From assembly GCA_009379815.1 (NCBI GenBank), contig WHSY01000004.1:1-64000 (forward strand): a stretch of DNA of 64,000 nucleotides, in the 5' to 3' direction. Below, piece by piece: positions 54,551 through 63,823 of this stretch. A model generated the notes under the pieces. The model saw only the letters and a program-made list of their open reading frames with translations. It was not told the origin of the DNA and ran no database searches. The position numbers and the translations under genes are program-made. The stretch comes from Pseudonocardiaceae bacterium (GTDB taxonomy: Bacteria > Actinomycetota > Actinomycetes > Mycobacteriales > Pseudonocardiaceae). How positions within the stretch are numbered: the first letter of the stretch is position 1; every line of letters begins with the position of its first letter.

Positions 54551-56071
54551 GTGGACTCGACAGCGGTGCTGGTCGTGGGTGCCGGGCCGGCGGGTCTGGC
54601 GGTGGCCTGCGGTCTGCTGCAGCACGGGGTTTCGGTGCGCGTAGTGGACGAAGCCCATGGCCCGGCGACCACGTCGCGGGCGAACATCCTGCACGCGCGG
54701 GGAGTCGAGGTGCTCAACCGGCTGGGCGCGCTCGGTGATCTCCGGGATCGGGCCGTTTCCGGCACCAAGATGACCATCCACCTCGGCGGACGCCCGGTGG
54801 CGACGGTGCGGTTCGGCAAGGTCGAGGGCGCGCAGCTGTCGGCACTTCTGGTCTCGCAAGCCGAGATCGAGGCGCAGCTGGGCCGCCGGCTGGCCGAGCT
54901 GGGTGGCGGCGTGGAGTGGAACGCCGCCCTGGTGGGCGCAACCCGAGACGATGCGGGCGTCACGGCCTCGCTGGGCACCGGGGAGGCCGTTCACGCAGGC
55001 TGGATGGTCGGCTGCGACGGCGCGCACAGCACGACGCGCAAGGAGGCCGACATCGGCTTTCCCGGAGCCCCCGTCACCGACCAGTGGCTGCTCGCCGACG
55101 TGCACGCCGACTGGGACGTCGACCGGACCGGGTCGATGGGCTGGTATCACCGGGACGGCCTGTTCTTCGCCATGCCCATGCGTGAGGCCGCAGGCTCGGA
55201 GAACCTGTGGCGGCTCATGTGCGACATCTCGCTGTCCGAGGACGAGCGGCTCGACGACCAGGAGATCCTCGACCGGTTCCGGCGATTGCTGCCCGAGCGC
55301 ACCGGACTGACCGACGTGCGCATCCTGGACACCTCCTGGACCTCGGTCTTCCGCATCCACCGGCGGCTGGCCGATCAGTACCGGAGCGGGCGCATCCTGC
55401 TGGCCGGCGACGCCGCTCACATCCACAGTCCGTTCGGCGGCCAGGGGATGAACACCGGCATCGGCGACGCCGAGAACCTGGCGTGGAAGCTCGCCCTCGT
55501 GGTCCGAGGCCGTGCGCATGACCTGTTGCTGGACACCTATGAGGCCGAACGCCGGCCACTGGCCGAAGACGTACTCCGGAACACGACTGCGAACACGCGG
55601 CTGATGGTGAGCGAAGGCCGGCTGATGCGGTTCCTCCGCGACCGCGTGATGACCCCGCTGTCGAACCTGCCCGCCGTGCAGCGCTGGGCAACCAACAGCG
55701 CCTCGCAGCTGTGGGTGAGCTACCGCCGTGGCCCCCTGGCTGGTCCCGGATCCCGCATGGGACGCCGCCCGCGCCCGGGCGACCGTGTGCCCGACGTCGC
55801 GTGCCGGCGCTCCGACGGCAGCGCCACCCGGCTGCACGCCGAACTCGGAGGGCACTGGGTGTTGCTGGTACCCGACGCCGCCGACGAAGCGCCGGTCACC
55901 TCCGTGCGCAAGCGGCTCGGGGAGTACGTCACCGTTCTGCACTTCGAGGGACGCCAGGACGAGGTCCGGCTCGTGCGTCCCGACGCCCACCTTGCGTGGC
56001 GTGGCCGACCGGACTCGGGTCGCCTCGATCGGTGGCTGGACGACGCGTTGCAGCAAGGACGGGCGCTGTGA
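54551..56071 (+). CDS. FAD-dependent aromatic monooxygenase
   Basis: About 506 residues from GTG 54551 (DSTAVLVVGAGPAGLAVACG), with GGGGGTGG upstream. An ATG at 54536 is in frame but overlaps the operator and lacks a ribosome binding site. Motifs of the PHBH/PheA fold: GAGPAG near the N-terminus, VGCDGAHSTTRKEADI (DG motif), and RILLAGDAAHIHSPFGGQGM followed by NTGIGDAENLAWKL (second FAD motif). The C-terminal thioredoxin-like domain (HWVLLVPDAADEAPVTSVRK) matches phenol or polyketide hydroxylases such as MhpA and RdmE relatives. Aromatic-ring hydroxylation with NAD(P)H is likely. It overlaps the TetR gene (GTGA). Confidence 0.9.
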   Translation: MDSTAVLVVGAGPAGLAVACGLLQHGVSVRVVDEAHGPATTSRANILHARGVEVLNRLGALGDLRDRAVSGTKMTIHLGGRPVATVRFGKVEGAQLSALLVSQAEIEAQLGRRLAELGGGVEWNAALVGATRDDAGVTASLGTGEAVHAGWMVGCDGAHSTTRKEADIGFPGAPVTDQWLLADVHADWDVDRTGSMGWYHRDGLFFAMPMREAAGSENLWRLMCDISLSEDERLDDQEILDRFRRLLPERTGLTDVRILDTSWTSVFRIHRRLADQYRSGRILLAGDAAHIHSPFGGQGMNTGIGDAENLAWKLALVVRGRAHDLLLDTYEAERRPLAEDVLRNTTANTRLMVSEGRLMRFLRDRVMTPLSNLPAVQRWATNSASQLWVSYRRGPLAGPGSRMGRRPRPGDRVPDVACRRSDGSATRLHAELGGHWVLLVPDAADEAPVTSVRKRLGEYVTVLHFEGRQDEVRLVRPDAHLAWRGRPDSGRLDRWLDDALQQGRAL

Positions 56072-56703
56072 GTACCCATTCGCCGGGGCAGCAATCACGC
56101 CGGCGCGGGCGCGGGCGACCCCGCGACCCGGAAGCGGACACCGCGATCCTGCGCGTGGCGCTGGACCTGTTCATCGAGGGCGGCGTGGAAGGCACGAGCA
56201 TCGAGCAGATCGCCAAGCGCGCCGGGGTGGGCAAGCTGACCGTCTATCGACGTTGGAGCTCGAAGGTGGAGTTGCTCGCCCAGGCGATCGAGTCGGCGCG
56301 CGACCGCATCCCCGAGGCGCCCGCCGAGGACTTCGCGAGCGTGCCGCTGGCGGAGCTGATCGAGCGTGCGCTGCCCGCGGTGGCCGAGGCCCTCGCCGAC
56401 GACCGGTTCCGCGCCTTGGTCGCCAGGATCTTCGGGTCCAGCACCAGTCACCCGAGCCTCATGGCAACCTACTGGGAGCACTACATCCTGCCTCGGCGAC
56501 AGGCGACCCAGGTGTTGCTGGAACGGGCCAAGAAGGAGGGTGTGCTGGCCGAGGACACCGATATGGACGTCCTGATCGACATGATGGTCGGTGCCGTGAT
56601 GTACCGCGCCATCCAGCCCGAGCCACTCGACGTCGCCGAGGCCCGCCGCTACCTGGAAACCGTCTACCGGCAGGCCGGCCTCCTCCCACCGGGACGCCAC
56701 TGA
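56068..56703 (+). CDS. TetR family regulator
   Basis: A 211-residue protein from GTG 56068, overlapping the monooxygenase stop. A basic leader (SRRRGRGRPRDPEADTAILR) precedes the HTH: ALDLFIEGGVEGTSIEQIAK, RAGVGKLTVYRRWSSKVELL. The ligand domain belongs to the TetR_C_11/16-like type (FASVPLAELIERALPAVAEA, MATYWEHYILPRRQATQVLL, VLIDMMVGAVMYRAIQPEPL). It probably represses its own operon by binding the dyad at 54507-54537 and is released by the monooxygenase substrate (inference). Confidence 0.9.
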   Translation: MSTHSPGQQSRRRGRGRPRDPEADTAILRVALDLFIEGGVEGTSIEQIAKRAGVGKLTVYRRWSSKVELLAQAIESARDRIPEAPAEDFASVPLAELIERALPAVAEALADDRFRALVARIFGSSTSHPSLMATYWEHYILPRRQATQVLLERAKKEGVLAEDTDMDVLIDMMVGAVMYRAIQPEPLDVAEARRYLETVYRQAGLLPPGRH

Positions 56704-56749
56704 TCGCTAGCCCGACCGCCACCGGGCTGGTCGACGAGGAGCGACGCGG

Positions 56750-57532
56750 TCAGCTCGGCGTCGGCCGATCCGGGGGCCTTGCGATCACCGAGAACTCGGT
56801 GCCAAAGGGATCGGTGATGGTCCCGATCCGCCCGTATGGGATGTCTTCGGCGACGCCGGCCGTGCCCCCGGCCGCGATGGCCCTGCCCACCGCGGCGTCG
56901 GTGTCGGCGACCTCGAACGTCGTCGTCCAGCCGGAAGAGGGTGTGTCCGGAGAGCCGAAGATCCCGGCGACCTCGTGACCGTCCGGCCGCCGTAGGAACG
57001 TGAAGTCGAAGTTCGGGAGATCCTCGTTGCGGTCCAGCGTGAAGTCGAAGACCGCCGCGTAGAAGTCGCGGGCCGGTTTCGGGTCGGCGGTGACGAGATC
57101 GTTGCGCACGAGCGAGTCGGGCTCGTTCACGACCTGGCAGCCGATGTGCGCGCGCCCCTGCCACAGGCCGAACTGGGCGCCGACGGGGTCGACGGCCATC
57201 ACCATGCGGCCCTGGTCCATGACGTCCATCGGGTCCACGAGCAGGGTGCCGCCCGCGTCCGTGATGCGCTTGGCGGTGCGGTCGCAGTCGTGGGTGGCGA
57301 GATACACGTTCCACCAGAAGTCCGTGGCGTCGGGGTCGGGGTTGGGCATGATCGCCGCGACCGGCCGGTTGTGCAGCAGGCAGATCGTGTAGTGCCCGGA
57401 CTCCGCCGGTCCCACGTCGTACTCCCAGCCGAACAGCGCACGGTAGAACTCCATGGCCCGCTCCAGGTCGGGAATGCCCAGGTCGATCCAGGTCGGAGTG
57501 CCGTCCGGTTGGTTGGTGGTGACATAGCTCAT
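56750..57532 (-). CDS. VOC family protein with two glyoxalase-like modules
   Basis: A 260-residue protein from ATG 57532. Two tandem VOC domains are visible: the first with TPTWIDLGIPDLERAMEFYR, ALFGWEYDVG and MVMAVDPVGAQFGLWQG; the second with VVNEPDSLVRNDLVTADPKP, ARDFYAAVFDFTLD and GTITDPFGTEFSVIARPP. This is the layout of Streptomyces CFP30/27-kDa antigen-like and hydroxylase-associated VOC proteins. Metal ligands are not obvious at the canonical glyoxalase positions, so binding or resistance functions are as likely as catalysis. It converges on the TetR gene. Confidence 0.87.
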   Translation of the reverse strand: MSYVTTNQPDGTPTWIDLGIPDLERAMEFYRALFGWEYDVGPAESGHYTICLLHNRPVAAIMPNPDPDATDFWWNVYLATHDCDRTAKRITDAGGTLLVDPMDVMDQGRMVMAVDPVGAQFGLWQGRAHIGCQVVNEPDSLVRNDLVTADPKPARDFYAAVFDFTLDRNEDLPNFDFTFLRRPDGHEVAGIFGSPDTPSSGWTTTFEVADTDAAVGRAIAAGGTAGVAEDIPYGRIGTITDPFGTEFSVIARPPDRPTPS

Positions 57533-57641
57533 CGTGGCTCCTCGGAGGTCGTTGATGTCGCGGGCACCGTAGCCACGACCACCGACGATTCGAGGCCGCG
57601 ATCAGCGGTGGGCCGAGATCACGACGCGCCGCACGTCCTCC

Positions 57642-58379
57642 TCACCTCGGAAGGGCGGCGAGGAGGTCGTCGCCCGCGCGTTCCTCGACGACCGGTGCCG
57701 GGCCGCCGATCAGGGCGACGCAGCCGACATGCCCCGCTGCGGGGGAGAGGTCGGCGAGGTGCACGGCCTGGGTCGGTGCGGCGGCGCCGGTCCAGGACAC
57801 CACGCCCGCGGCCTCGTCCGGCCCGGTGACGACGAGGTCGTGCAGCGGTGCGGCGAGCCCGTGTCCGGTGGCCTTGACGGCGGCCTCCTTGCGGGTCCAG
57901 ACGGTGAGCAGTCCCGGACCACCGTGTACCGCTGCGCGCTCGGCCGGGGTGAGCGCCTGGCGCGCCACCCCGTCGCCGTCGGGGAGATCGGTCACCTGCT
58001 CCACGTCGACGCCGACGCGCCGCGGCGCGAGTGCGACGGCCACCTGGTCGCCGGAGTGCGCGAGGGAGAGTTCGACGCCCGCGGGCGGCTCGAGCCGGGG
58101 CGGGCCGTGGGGGCCGCCGCAGTGCGCGCAGCGGCGGGTGAGGCGCAGCGCCGTGGGCGGGGCGTCGAGCAGGCAGCCCAGGGCGGCACGGGCCAGTGCG
58201 TGTGCCGCGGCGAACCGCGCCCGGTCCGCCGGCAGGCGCAGCGCCGCGTGCCGGGCCCGCTCCGGTGCGTCCAGCACCCGGAGCAGCTTCGGATCGCCGT
58301 CCGGCCGTGCCCAGAGCACCAGGCACCCCTCGGCCCCGCCTGCCCGTAGCCGACCACCGCGGCCCGGCCCGCGACTCAT
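57642..58379 (-). CDS. 4'-phosphopantetheinyl transferase (Sfp type)
   Basis: A 245-residue protein from ATG 58379, which overlaps the stop of the upstream membrane-protein gene. Sfp-type motifs: ELSLAHSGDQVAVALAP (P1-like), RVGVDVEQV with Asp125 and Glu127 (Mg2+), and LTVWTRKEAAVKATGHGL with Trp161, Lys164-Glu165 and Lys169. RRCAHCGGPHGPPRLE before the catalytic core is a CxxC-containing insert seen in actinobacterial relatives. It attaches phosphopantetheine to carrier domains; the neighbouring divergent NRPS with a T domain is the obvious client. Confidence 0.9.
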   Translation of the reverse strand: MSRGPGRGGRLRAGGAEGCLVLWARPDGDPKLLRVLDAPERARHAALRLPADRARFAAAHALARAALGCLLDAPPTALRLTRRCAHCGGPHGPPRLEPPAGVELSLAHSGDQVAVALAPRRVGVDVEQVTDLPDGDGVARQALTPAERAAVHGGPGLLTVWTRKEAAVKATGHGLAAPLHDLVVTGPDEAAGVVSWTGAAAPTQAVHLADLSPAAGHVGCVALIGGPAPVVEERAGDDLLAALPR

Positions 58380-59590
58380 GTCCTCGCTGGGCTCGGTGCT
58401 CGCGTCGCCGCGCTTCGCGCGCGCCGGGCCAGCCACGTCACGCCGGCCTCCAGTGGGCCGCGGCCCACCGCCTGCCGCCACGCGAGCGCAACGGCGAGCG
58501 CGACGACGACCTGCACGACGTAACCGGTGACGGCGCCGAAGCTGTCCAGCGGGGAGTTCATGAACACGACGTGGGCGGTGTAGACGGTCAGCGTCAGGGC
58601 CCCGACGGCGGCCAGCGGGGTCAGCACCGCAATGATCACCCGCCGGAGCACGGGCCGGACGACGTGGGTCAGCAGCAGCATCGCTGCGAGCAGCGCGACC
58701 GCGATGCCGGTGGTGTGCAGCAGGTCGGGCGGGGTGCTGGAGTGCTGGGTGTCGATCGCGAGCCACCACCAGGTCGAGGTCGGTGTGGTGCCCGTGGGGC
58801 CGAAGGCGAGGATCCTCGCCACATCGATCGAGGACGCTGCCTCGAGCTGCTGACGGCCTCCCAGCGGGCCGAGCAGCAGCCAGGACAGCAGGGAGGCGGC
58901 CGTCGCGAGCAGGGCGCCGGCGCCGAGGAGCCCGCCGGCGACCCGGGCCGAGGACAGCCGGAGCCGGCCGACGATCAGCCCGGCGCAGAGGTAGGCCATC
59001 CACGGCAGCGCCGGGTATGTCCCGGTCAGGGACAGCTCGGAGAGCAGCCGGAGGGGGTCGGAGAACAGGTAGCCGAAGGACGGGTTGATCAAGCGTGGCT
59101 CCGGAAGGGCGTCGCGGAGCGGGTGGCTGACCACTGGCACGACGACGGCAGCCGCGACGCCGGTCATCACGAGCCAGCGGGTGGTCAGGAACACCAGCGG
59201 GATCGCGAGCAGGAACAGCACCGCGTAGTACGGCAGGATCACCGCGGCGATCGACGCGTCGGTGTAGCCCAGCACGAGGCCGATGGTGCCGATAGCGAAC
59301 GCCCGCGCGGTCAGCGAGGCCGCGGTGGGCCGCGCCTCGGCTGCGGGCACCTGCCGGCGGCGGGTCGTGAACGCGATGCCGACCCCGGCGAGCACGGCGA
59401 AGGTCGCGGCCGACCGCCCGCCCGCGAGCGAGAACCACCGCGTGGGGTCGCCGGCGGCGTCGACCACGTACAGCGCGTGCACCGCCATCATGCCCAGCAC
59501 CGCGATCCCGCGGGTGGCGTCCACCCCCACCAGACGGGGCCCGGTGGCCCCACTCCGGGGGCTCTCGGGCGTCGCGAGCCGTCGTGTCAT
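58376..59590 (-). CDS. DUF418/DUF1624-like polytopic membrane protein
   Basis: A 404-residue protein from ATG 59590. The opening RLVGVDATRGIAVLGMMAVH, with the D-x-x-R-G element and a His in the first span, followed by ten or more spans, fits the DUF1624/DUF418 group related to heparan-alpha-glucosaminide N-acetyltransferases. SLAGGRSAATFAVLAGVGIA and LPWMAYLCAGLIVGRLRLSS are typical family stretches; HVVFMNSPLDSF lies near the end. A role in moving an acyl group across the membrane onto a surface product is plausible. It is co-translated with the phosphopantetheinyl transferase and divergent from the Pls-like NRPS. Confidence 0.75.
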   Translation of the reverse strand: MTRRLATPESPRSGATGPRLVGVDATRGIAVLGMMAVHALYVVDAAGDPTRWFSLAGGRSAATFAVLAGVGIAFTTRRRQVPAAEARPTAASLTARAFAIGTIGLVLGYTDASIAAVILPYYAVLFLLAIPLVFLTTRWLVMTGVAAAVVVPVVSHPLRDALPEPRLINPSFGYLFSDPLRLLSELSLTGTYPALPWMAYLCAGLIVGRLRLSSARVAGGLLGAGALLATAASLLSWLLLGPLGGRQQLEAASSIDVARILAFGPTGTTPTSTWWWLAIDTQHSSTPPDLLHTTGIAVALLAAMLLLTHVVRPVLRRVIIAVLTPLAAVGALTLTVYTAHVVFMNSPLDSFGAVTGYVVQVVVALAVALAWRQAVGRGPLEAGVTWLARRARSAATRAPSPART

Positions 59591-59847
59591 CGCACTCCGT
59601 CCTGCTGCCGGAATCGGCGGGTGGCGCGTCGCTGGGTGGCCGATCGCAGCCGTCGCGCCCCGCCCCGCGTCTCGGGGTCGCTCCGGCGCGGCGTCAGCCA
59701 CGAGACGAGGACCGGAGCAGCGGTATCGTTCGAGTGACAGCCATCGTTACATGCTGGCCGTAGGTTCACTGACGTGTGAATCGACACAGCGCTCAGGGTC
59801 CCATTCGGCTCGCAGTGTCACCCGACAGAGTGTAATCCTCTTCGGCG

Positions 59848-62800
59848 ATGGCTACTGTTAGTGAGTTAACTCGGCCGAGCGTGCGGTCGGCCGGACCGAC
59901 GCCTCGGCCGCTGCGGAGGCTGCAGCAGTTCTTCGAGGTGACGTGTGATCGTGTTCCCGATCGGGTCGCGGTGGAAGACGGTGACGCCAGGCTGACGTAC
60001 CGGGAGCTGGATCGGCGGGCGAACCAGCTCGCGCATGACCTGCGGGCCCGCGGGGTGGCGCGCGGCGCGCGGGTGGGGATCCTGCTGGAGCGGTCGCCGC
60101 TGTCCTACGTCAGCCTGCTGGGCGTGCTCAAGGCGGGCGCGGCGTTCGTGCCGATCGACCCCGCGTCACCGGCTGGCCGGGTCACCTACATCGCCGCGGA
60201 CGCCGACCTCGACCTGCTGATCACGTCGAACGATCTCGCGATGGAGGCGTGTGACCTCGGCCGACCGTTGCTCGAGATCGACCTGATCGCCGACGTGCTC
60301 GACGCCGCGCCGGTCACCAGGCCCGTGACGGACCAGGGCGGCGACCCGGCCGCCTACGTGATCTACACGTCCGGGTCGAGCGGTCGCCCGAAGGGCGTGG
60401 AGGTCGCGCAGTCCAGCATCTGCAACTTCATCGACGTCGTGCCCGCCATCTACGACGTCCGGGAATCCGACCGCGTCTACCAGGGCATGACGATCTCGTT
60501 CGACTTCTCGATCGAGGAGATCTGGCCGACGTGGGCGGTCGGGGCGACGCTCGTGGTCGGTCCGAACGACTCGCGGCGGCTGGGCGAGGAGCTCGCGGAT
60601 TTCCTCGACGAGACCGGGGTGACCGTCCTGTACTGCGTGCCCACCCTGCTGGCGACGATTCCGCGGGACCTGCCGCGGGTGCGCAGCCTGCTGGTGGGCG
60701 GTGAGGCGTGCCCGGCGGAGCTGGTGGAGCGCTGGAGCACCGCCGAGCGGCGGATGCTCAACACCTACGGGCCCACCGAGGCCACGGTCACCGCGACGTG
60801 GTGCGAGCTGCTGCCCGGCCGGCCGGTGACCATCGGGCGGGCCATGCCGACGTACACGGTCGTGCTGCTCGACGAGGAGCTGCGCGCGGTGCCCGACGGC
60901 GAGGTCGGGGAGATCTGCCTCGGCGGGCCCGGCGTCGCGACCGGGTACATCGGGATGCCGGAACGCACCGCCGAACGGTTCGTCCGCCACCCCCTCGCCC
61001 CTGCGGGCGGCAGGCTCTACCGGACCGGTGACCTGGGCCGGGTGACCGCCGACGGTGAGATCGAGTACCTGGGCCGGGCCGACGCGGAGGTCAAGATCCG
61101 TGGCCACCGGGTCGATCTCGGCGAGATCGAGAGCGTGCTGCTCGAGGACCCGGACGTGGCCAGCGCCGTGGCCGCCCTCACCCCGGACTCCGAGCTCGCG
61201 ACCTACCTCACGCGCAGGCCCTCGGACGTGGGTGACGAGTCACTGGCCGACCGGTTGCACGACGAGCTGCGCCGCCGGCTGCCCAGCTACATGGTGCCCG
61301 CCTTCCTCGACGTGCTCGGCGAGCTGCCCACGATGTCGAGCGGGAAGGTCGACCGGGCGCGGTTGCCCGCGCTCAGCGGCACCCGGCTGGTCGGTACCAG
61401 CGGCCCGGTCGTGCCGCCGGCCACTGAGCTGGAAGAGCGACTCGGCGCGGTGTGGGCGGAGGTGTTCGGCCTGGCGCCCGCGGACCTGTCCGTGGAGGCG
61501 GACTTCTTCACCGACCTCGGCGGGCACTCCCTGCTCGCCGCGACCGCGGTGTCGCGGTTGCGCGAGCGCAGTGTGGGCGCCGGCCCGGCCGTCCGTGACC
61601 TGTACGCCCACCCCACCGTCCGGGCGCTGGCCGCCCATCTCGCGAGCGGCGGCGAACCGGACCACGTCATTGCCGCTGCGCAACCTCGGCCTGCGCCCCT
61701 GCGGCATGCGCAGCGGCGGCCTGCACTGGCAGGCGTGGTGCAGGTGACGTTCCTCTACGCGCTGTTCGCGCTGGTGACGTTGCCGCTCGCGATCGTCTAT
61801 AGCCGCTACGACGGCGCGGTCGCGGTCACCGGCGTGCTCGGCGAGCTCGCGATCGCTGCGGGGGTGAACTATGTGGTGCTGCGCTGGGTGCTGCCGCCAC
61901 TGCTCGCCCGCGCCCTGGCCGCCGGGATCCGACCGGGCCGCTACCGGCTCTGGGGGGTCACCTACCTGCGGCTGTGGGCACTCGACGTCGTGCTGGGGTT
62001 TGCGCCACTGGCCGTACTCAGCGGCTCCCCGCTGATGCCGGCCTACCTGCGGCTGCTCGGCGCGCGCGTCGGGGAGCGGACGCACATCGCGACCAGCGGG
62101 TTGTCACTGCCGACGATGGTGAAGATCGCGGACGACGCCAGCCTCGGCTACGGAGCGCAGGTGCGGCCCTGGGTCGTGGAGGACGGCTGGGTCGTGGTGG
62201 ACCCGATCGCGGTGCGCGCCGGTGCGTTCGTCGGGGCGAACGCGGTGCTCGAGCCCGGCGCCCGCGTCGGCCGGTTCGCCGCGCTGGCCGAGCACTCCGC
62301 GCTCGCCCAGCGCCAAACGGTCCCGGCCGGCGAGAGCTGGGGCGGCTCACCGGTGGTCCCGCTCACGGAGCCGGTCCTCGGCACGATGGCCGACCGCCCA
62401 CCCCAGCCGGGCTGGAACACCCGATCGCTCGCGGGCGTCGCGGGCGGTCTGGCCCTGCTGGAGCTGGCCTCGATCGCGATGGTGGCGCCGAGCATCGTGA
62501 TCGTCTGGACGGCGTTGCTCACCGGCGGCACCGGCGCGGGGCTGCTGGCCGCGGCGCTGGTCGGTCCGGTGTTCGTGCTGACGGTCTGCGCGGTGGTCGC
62601 CGGGCTGCGCCGGCTGGTGCTGCCGCGTACCCCGACCGGCGTGCACCCGGCCCGGTCGACCCTCGGCGTGCGCAAGTGGATCGCCGACAAGCTCCTGGAG
62701 ACGAGCTTGACGTTCACCAACTCGCTGTACTCGACGCTGTACACGGTGCCGTGGCTACGGGTGCTCGGGGCACGGATCGGCCGCGGATCCGAGGTCGCCA

Positions 62801-63804
62801 CCGTGGCCCACCTCGACCCGGACCAGCTCGACCTCGGCGAGCAGAGCTTCGTGGCGGACATGGCCAGCGTGGGAAGTGCCCGGTTCTACAACGGCTACAT
62901 GGCCATGCAGTCCACCGAGATCGGCCGGCGGGCGTTCGTCGGCAACGCCGCCTTCGTCCCGTCCGGCACCCGCACTGGCGAGGGATCCCTGATCGGGGTA
63001 CTCACCGTGCCCCCGCGCGACGGCGTCCCCGCCGGGACGTCCTGGCTCGGCTCGCCCGCCATATACCTGCCGCAGCGCCAGGACAGTGGCCCGTTCTCCG
63101 AACGGGAGACCTTCCGCCCGCCACGCCGCCAGGTCGTCGAGCGGCTGGTGATCGAGTTCTTCCGTATCACGCTGCCGGCATCGGTGCTCGCCGTCGCCGT
63201 GTTCCTGTCCCTGCTCGTGCTCTCCGCGGCCGCCGGAGCCACCGGCGCGCTGGCCACCCTGCTGCTCGCCCCCGCGCTGTTCACCGCGGGCAGCGTCGGG
63301 GTGCTGCTGTTCGTGGTCGCGGCCAAGTGGGCGCTCGTCGGCGCCTACCGGCCCCGGATCGAGCCGCTATGGAGCCGGTTCGTCCGCCGCACCGAGCTCG
63401 CCACCGGTCTCTACGAGGCCGCCGCGGTGCCCGCGCTGCTGGACATCCTCACCGGAACCCCGCTCCTGCCGCCCGCACTGCGGCTGTTCGGCGCGCGGAT
63501 CGGGCGGCGAACCTGGCTCGGCACCACCTTCCTCACCGAGTTCGACCTGGTCCGCATCGGGCACGACGCCACCGTCGGCCGCGAGGTGTCCCTGCAGACG
63601 CACCTGTTCGAGGACCGCGTGATGAAGATGTCCGAGGTCCGCATCGGCGACGGTGCCACTGTCGGGGAACGCTCCATCGTCCTCTACGACGCGGAGGTCG
63701 GCCCCGGTACCGTGCTGGACGCGCTGTCGCTGGTGATGAAGGGTGAGCAGCTCACCTCGGACACCCGCTGGCGGGGCATCCCCGCCCGGGCAGTGGTGAC
63801 CTGA
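59848..63804 (+). CDS. Pls/PosA-type single-module NRPS (poly-amino-acid synthetase-like)
   Basis: A 1318-residue membrane enzyme from ATG 59848. A domain (about 25-520): A3 YVIYTSGSSGRPKG (170-183), A4 FDFSIEEIW, NTYGPTEATVTA, LYRTGDLGRV and the Lys of MSSGKVDRARLP. In the specificity region Asp219 is followed four residues on by Glu223 (positions 235 and 239 of GrsA), a pattern seen for basic substrates such as Lys and Orn. T domain: FFTDLGGHSLLAATAV with Ser561. Then three blocks of membrane spans (about 635-720, 855-925, 1105-1170), each followed by a left-handed hexapeptide-repeat domain. Length and order equal those of epsilon-poly-L-lysine synthetase. No ribosome binding site is obvious; TGTAAT at 59831 suggests a short leader. 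Confidence 0.9.
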   Translation: MATVSELTRPSVRSAGPTPRPLRRLQQFFEVTCDRVPDRVAVEDGDARLTYRELDRRANQLAHDLRARGVARGARVGILLERSPLSYVSLLGVLKAGAAFVPIDPASPAGRVTYIAADADLDLLITSNDLAMEACDLGRPLLEIDLIADVLDAAPVTRPVTDQGGDPAAYVIYTSGSSGRPKGVEVAQSSICNFIDVVPAIYDVRESDRVYQGMTISFDFSIEEIWPTWAVGATLVVGPNDSRRLGEELADFLDETGVTVLYCVPTLLATIPRDLPRVRSLLVGGEACPAELVERWSTAERRMLNTYGPTEATVTATWCELLPGRPVTIGRAMPTYTVVLLDEELRAVPDGEVGEICLGGPGVATGYIGMPERTAERFVRHPLAPAGGRLYRTGDLGRVTADGEIEYLGRADAEVKIRGHRVDLGEIESVLLEDPDVASAVAALTPDSELATYLTRRPSDVGDESLADRLHDELRRRLPSYMVPAFLDVLGELPTMSSGKVDRARLPALSGTRLVGTSGPVVPPATELEERLGAVWAEVFGLAPADLSVEADFFTDLGGHSLLAATAVSRLRERSVGAGPAVRDLYAHPTVRALAAHLASGGEPDHVIAAAQPRPAPLRHAQRRPALAGVVQVTFLYALFALVTLPLAIVYSRYDGAVAVTGVLGELAIAAGVNYVVLRWVLPPLLARALAAGIRPGRYRLWGVTYLRLWALDVVLGFAPLAVLSGSPLMPAYLRLLGARVGERTHIATSGLSLPTMVKIADDASLGYGAQVRPWVVEDGWVVVDPIAVRAGAFVGANAVLEPGARVGRFAALAEHSALAQRQTVPAGESWGGSPVVPLTEPVLGTMADRPPQPGWNTRSLAGVAGGLALLELASIAMVAPSIVIVWTALLTGGTGAGLLAAALVGPVFVLTVCAVVAGLRRLVLPRTPTGVHPARSTLGVRKWIADKLLETSLTFTNSLYSTLYTVPWLRVLGARIGRGSEVATVAHLDPDQLDLGEQSFVADMASVGSARFYNGYMAMQSTEIGRRAFVGNAAFVPSGTRTGEGSLIGVLTVPPRDGVPAGTSWLGSPAIYLPQRQDSGPFSERETFRPPRRQVVERLVIEFFRITLPASVLAVAVFLSLLVLSAAAGATGALATLLLAPALFTAGSVGVLLFVVAAKWALVGAYRPRIEPLWSRFVRRTELATGLYEAAAVPALLDILTGTPLLPPALRLFGARIGRRTWLGTTFLTEFDLVRIGHDATVGREVSLQTHLFEDRVMKMSEVRIGDGATVGERSIVLYDAEVGPGTVLDALSLVMKGEQLTSDTRWRGIPARAVVT

Positions 63805-63823
63805 TGCGTACCGAGGTCACCGC

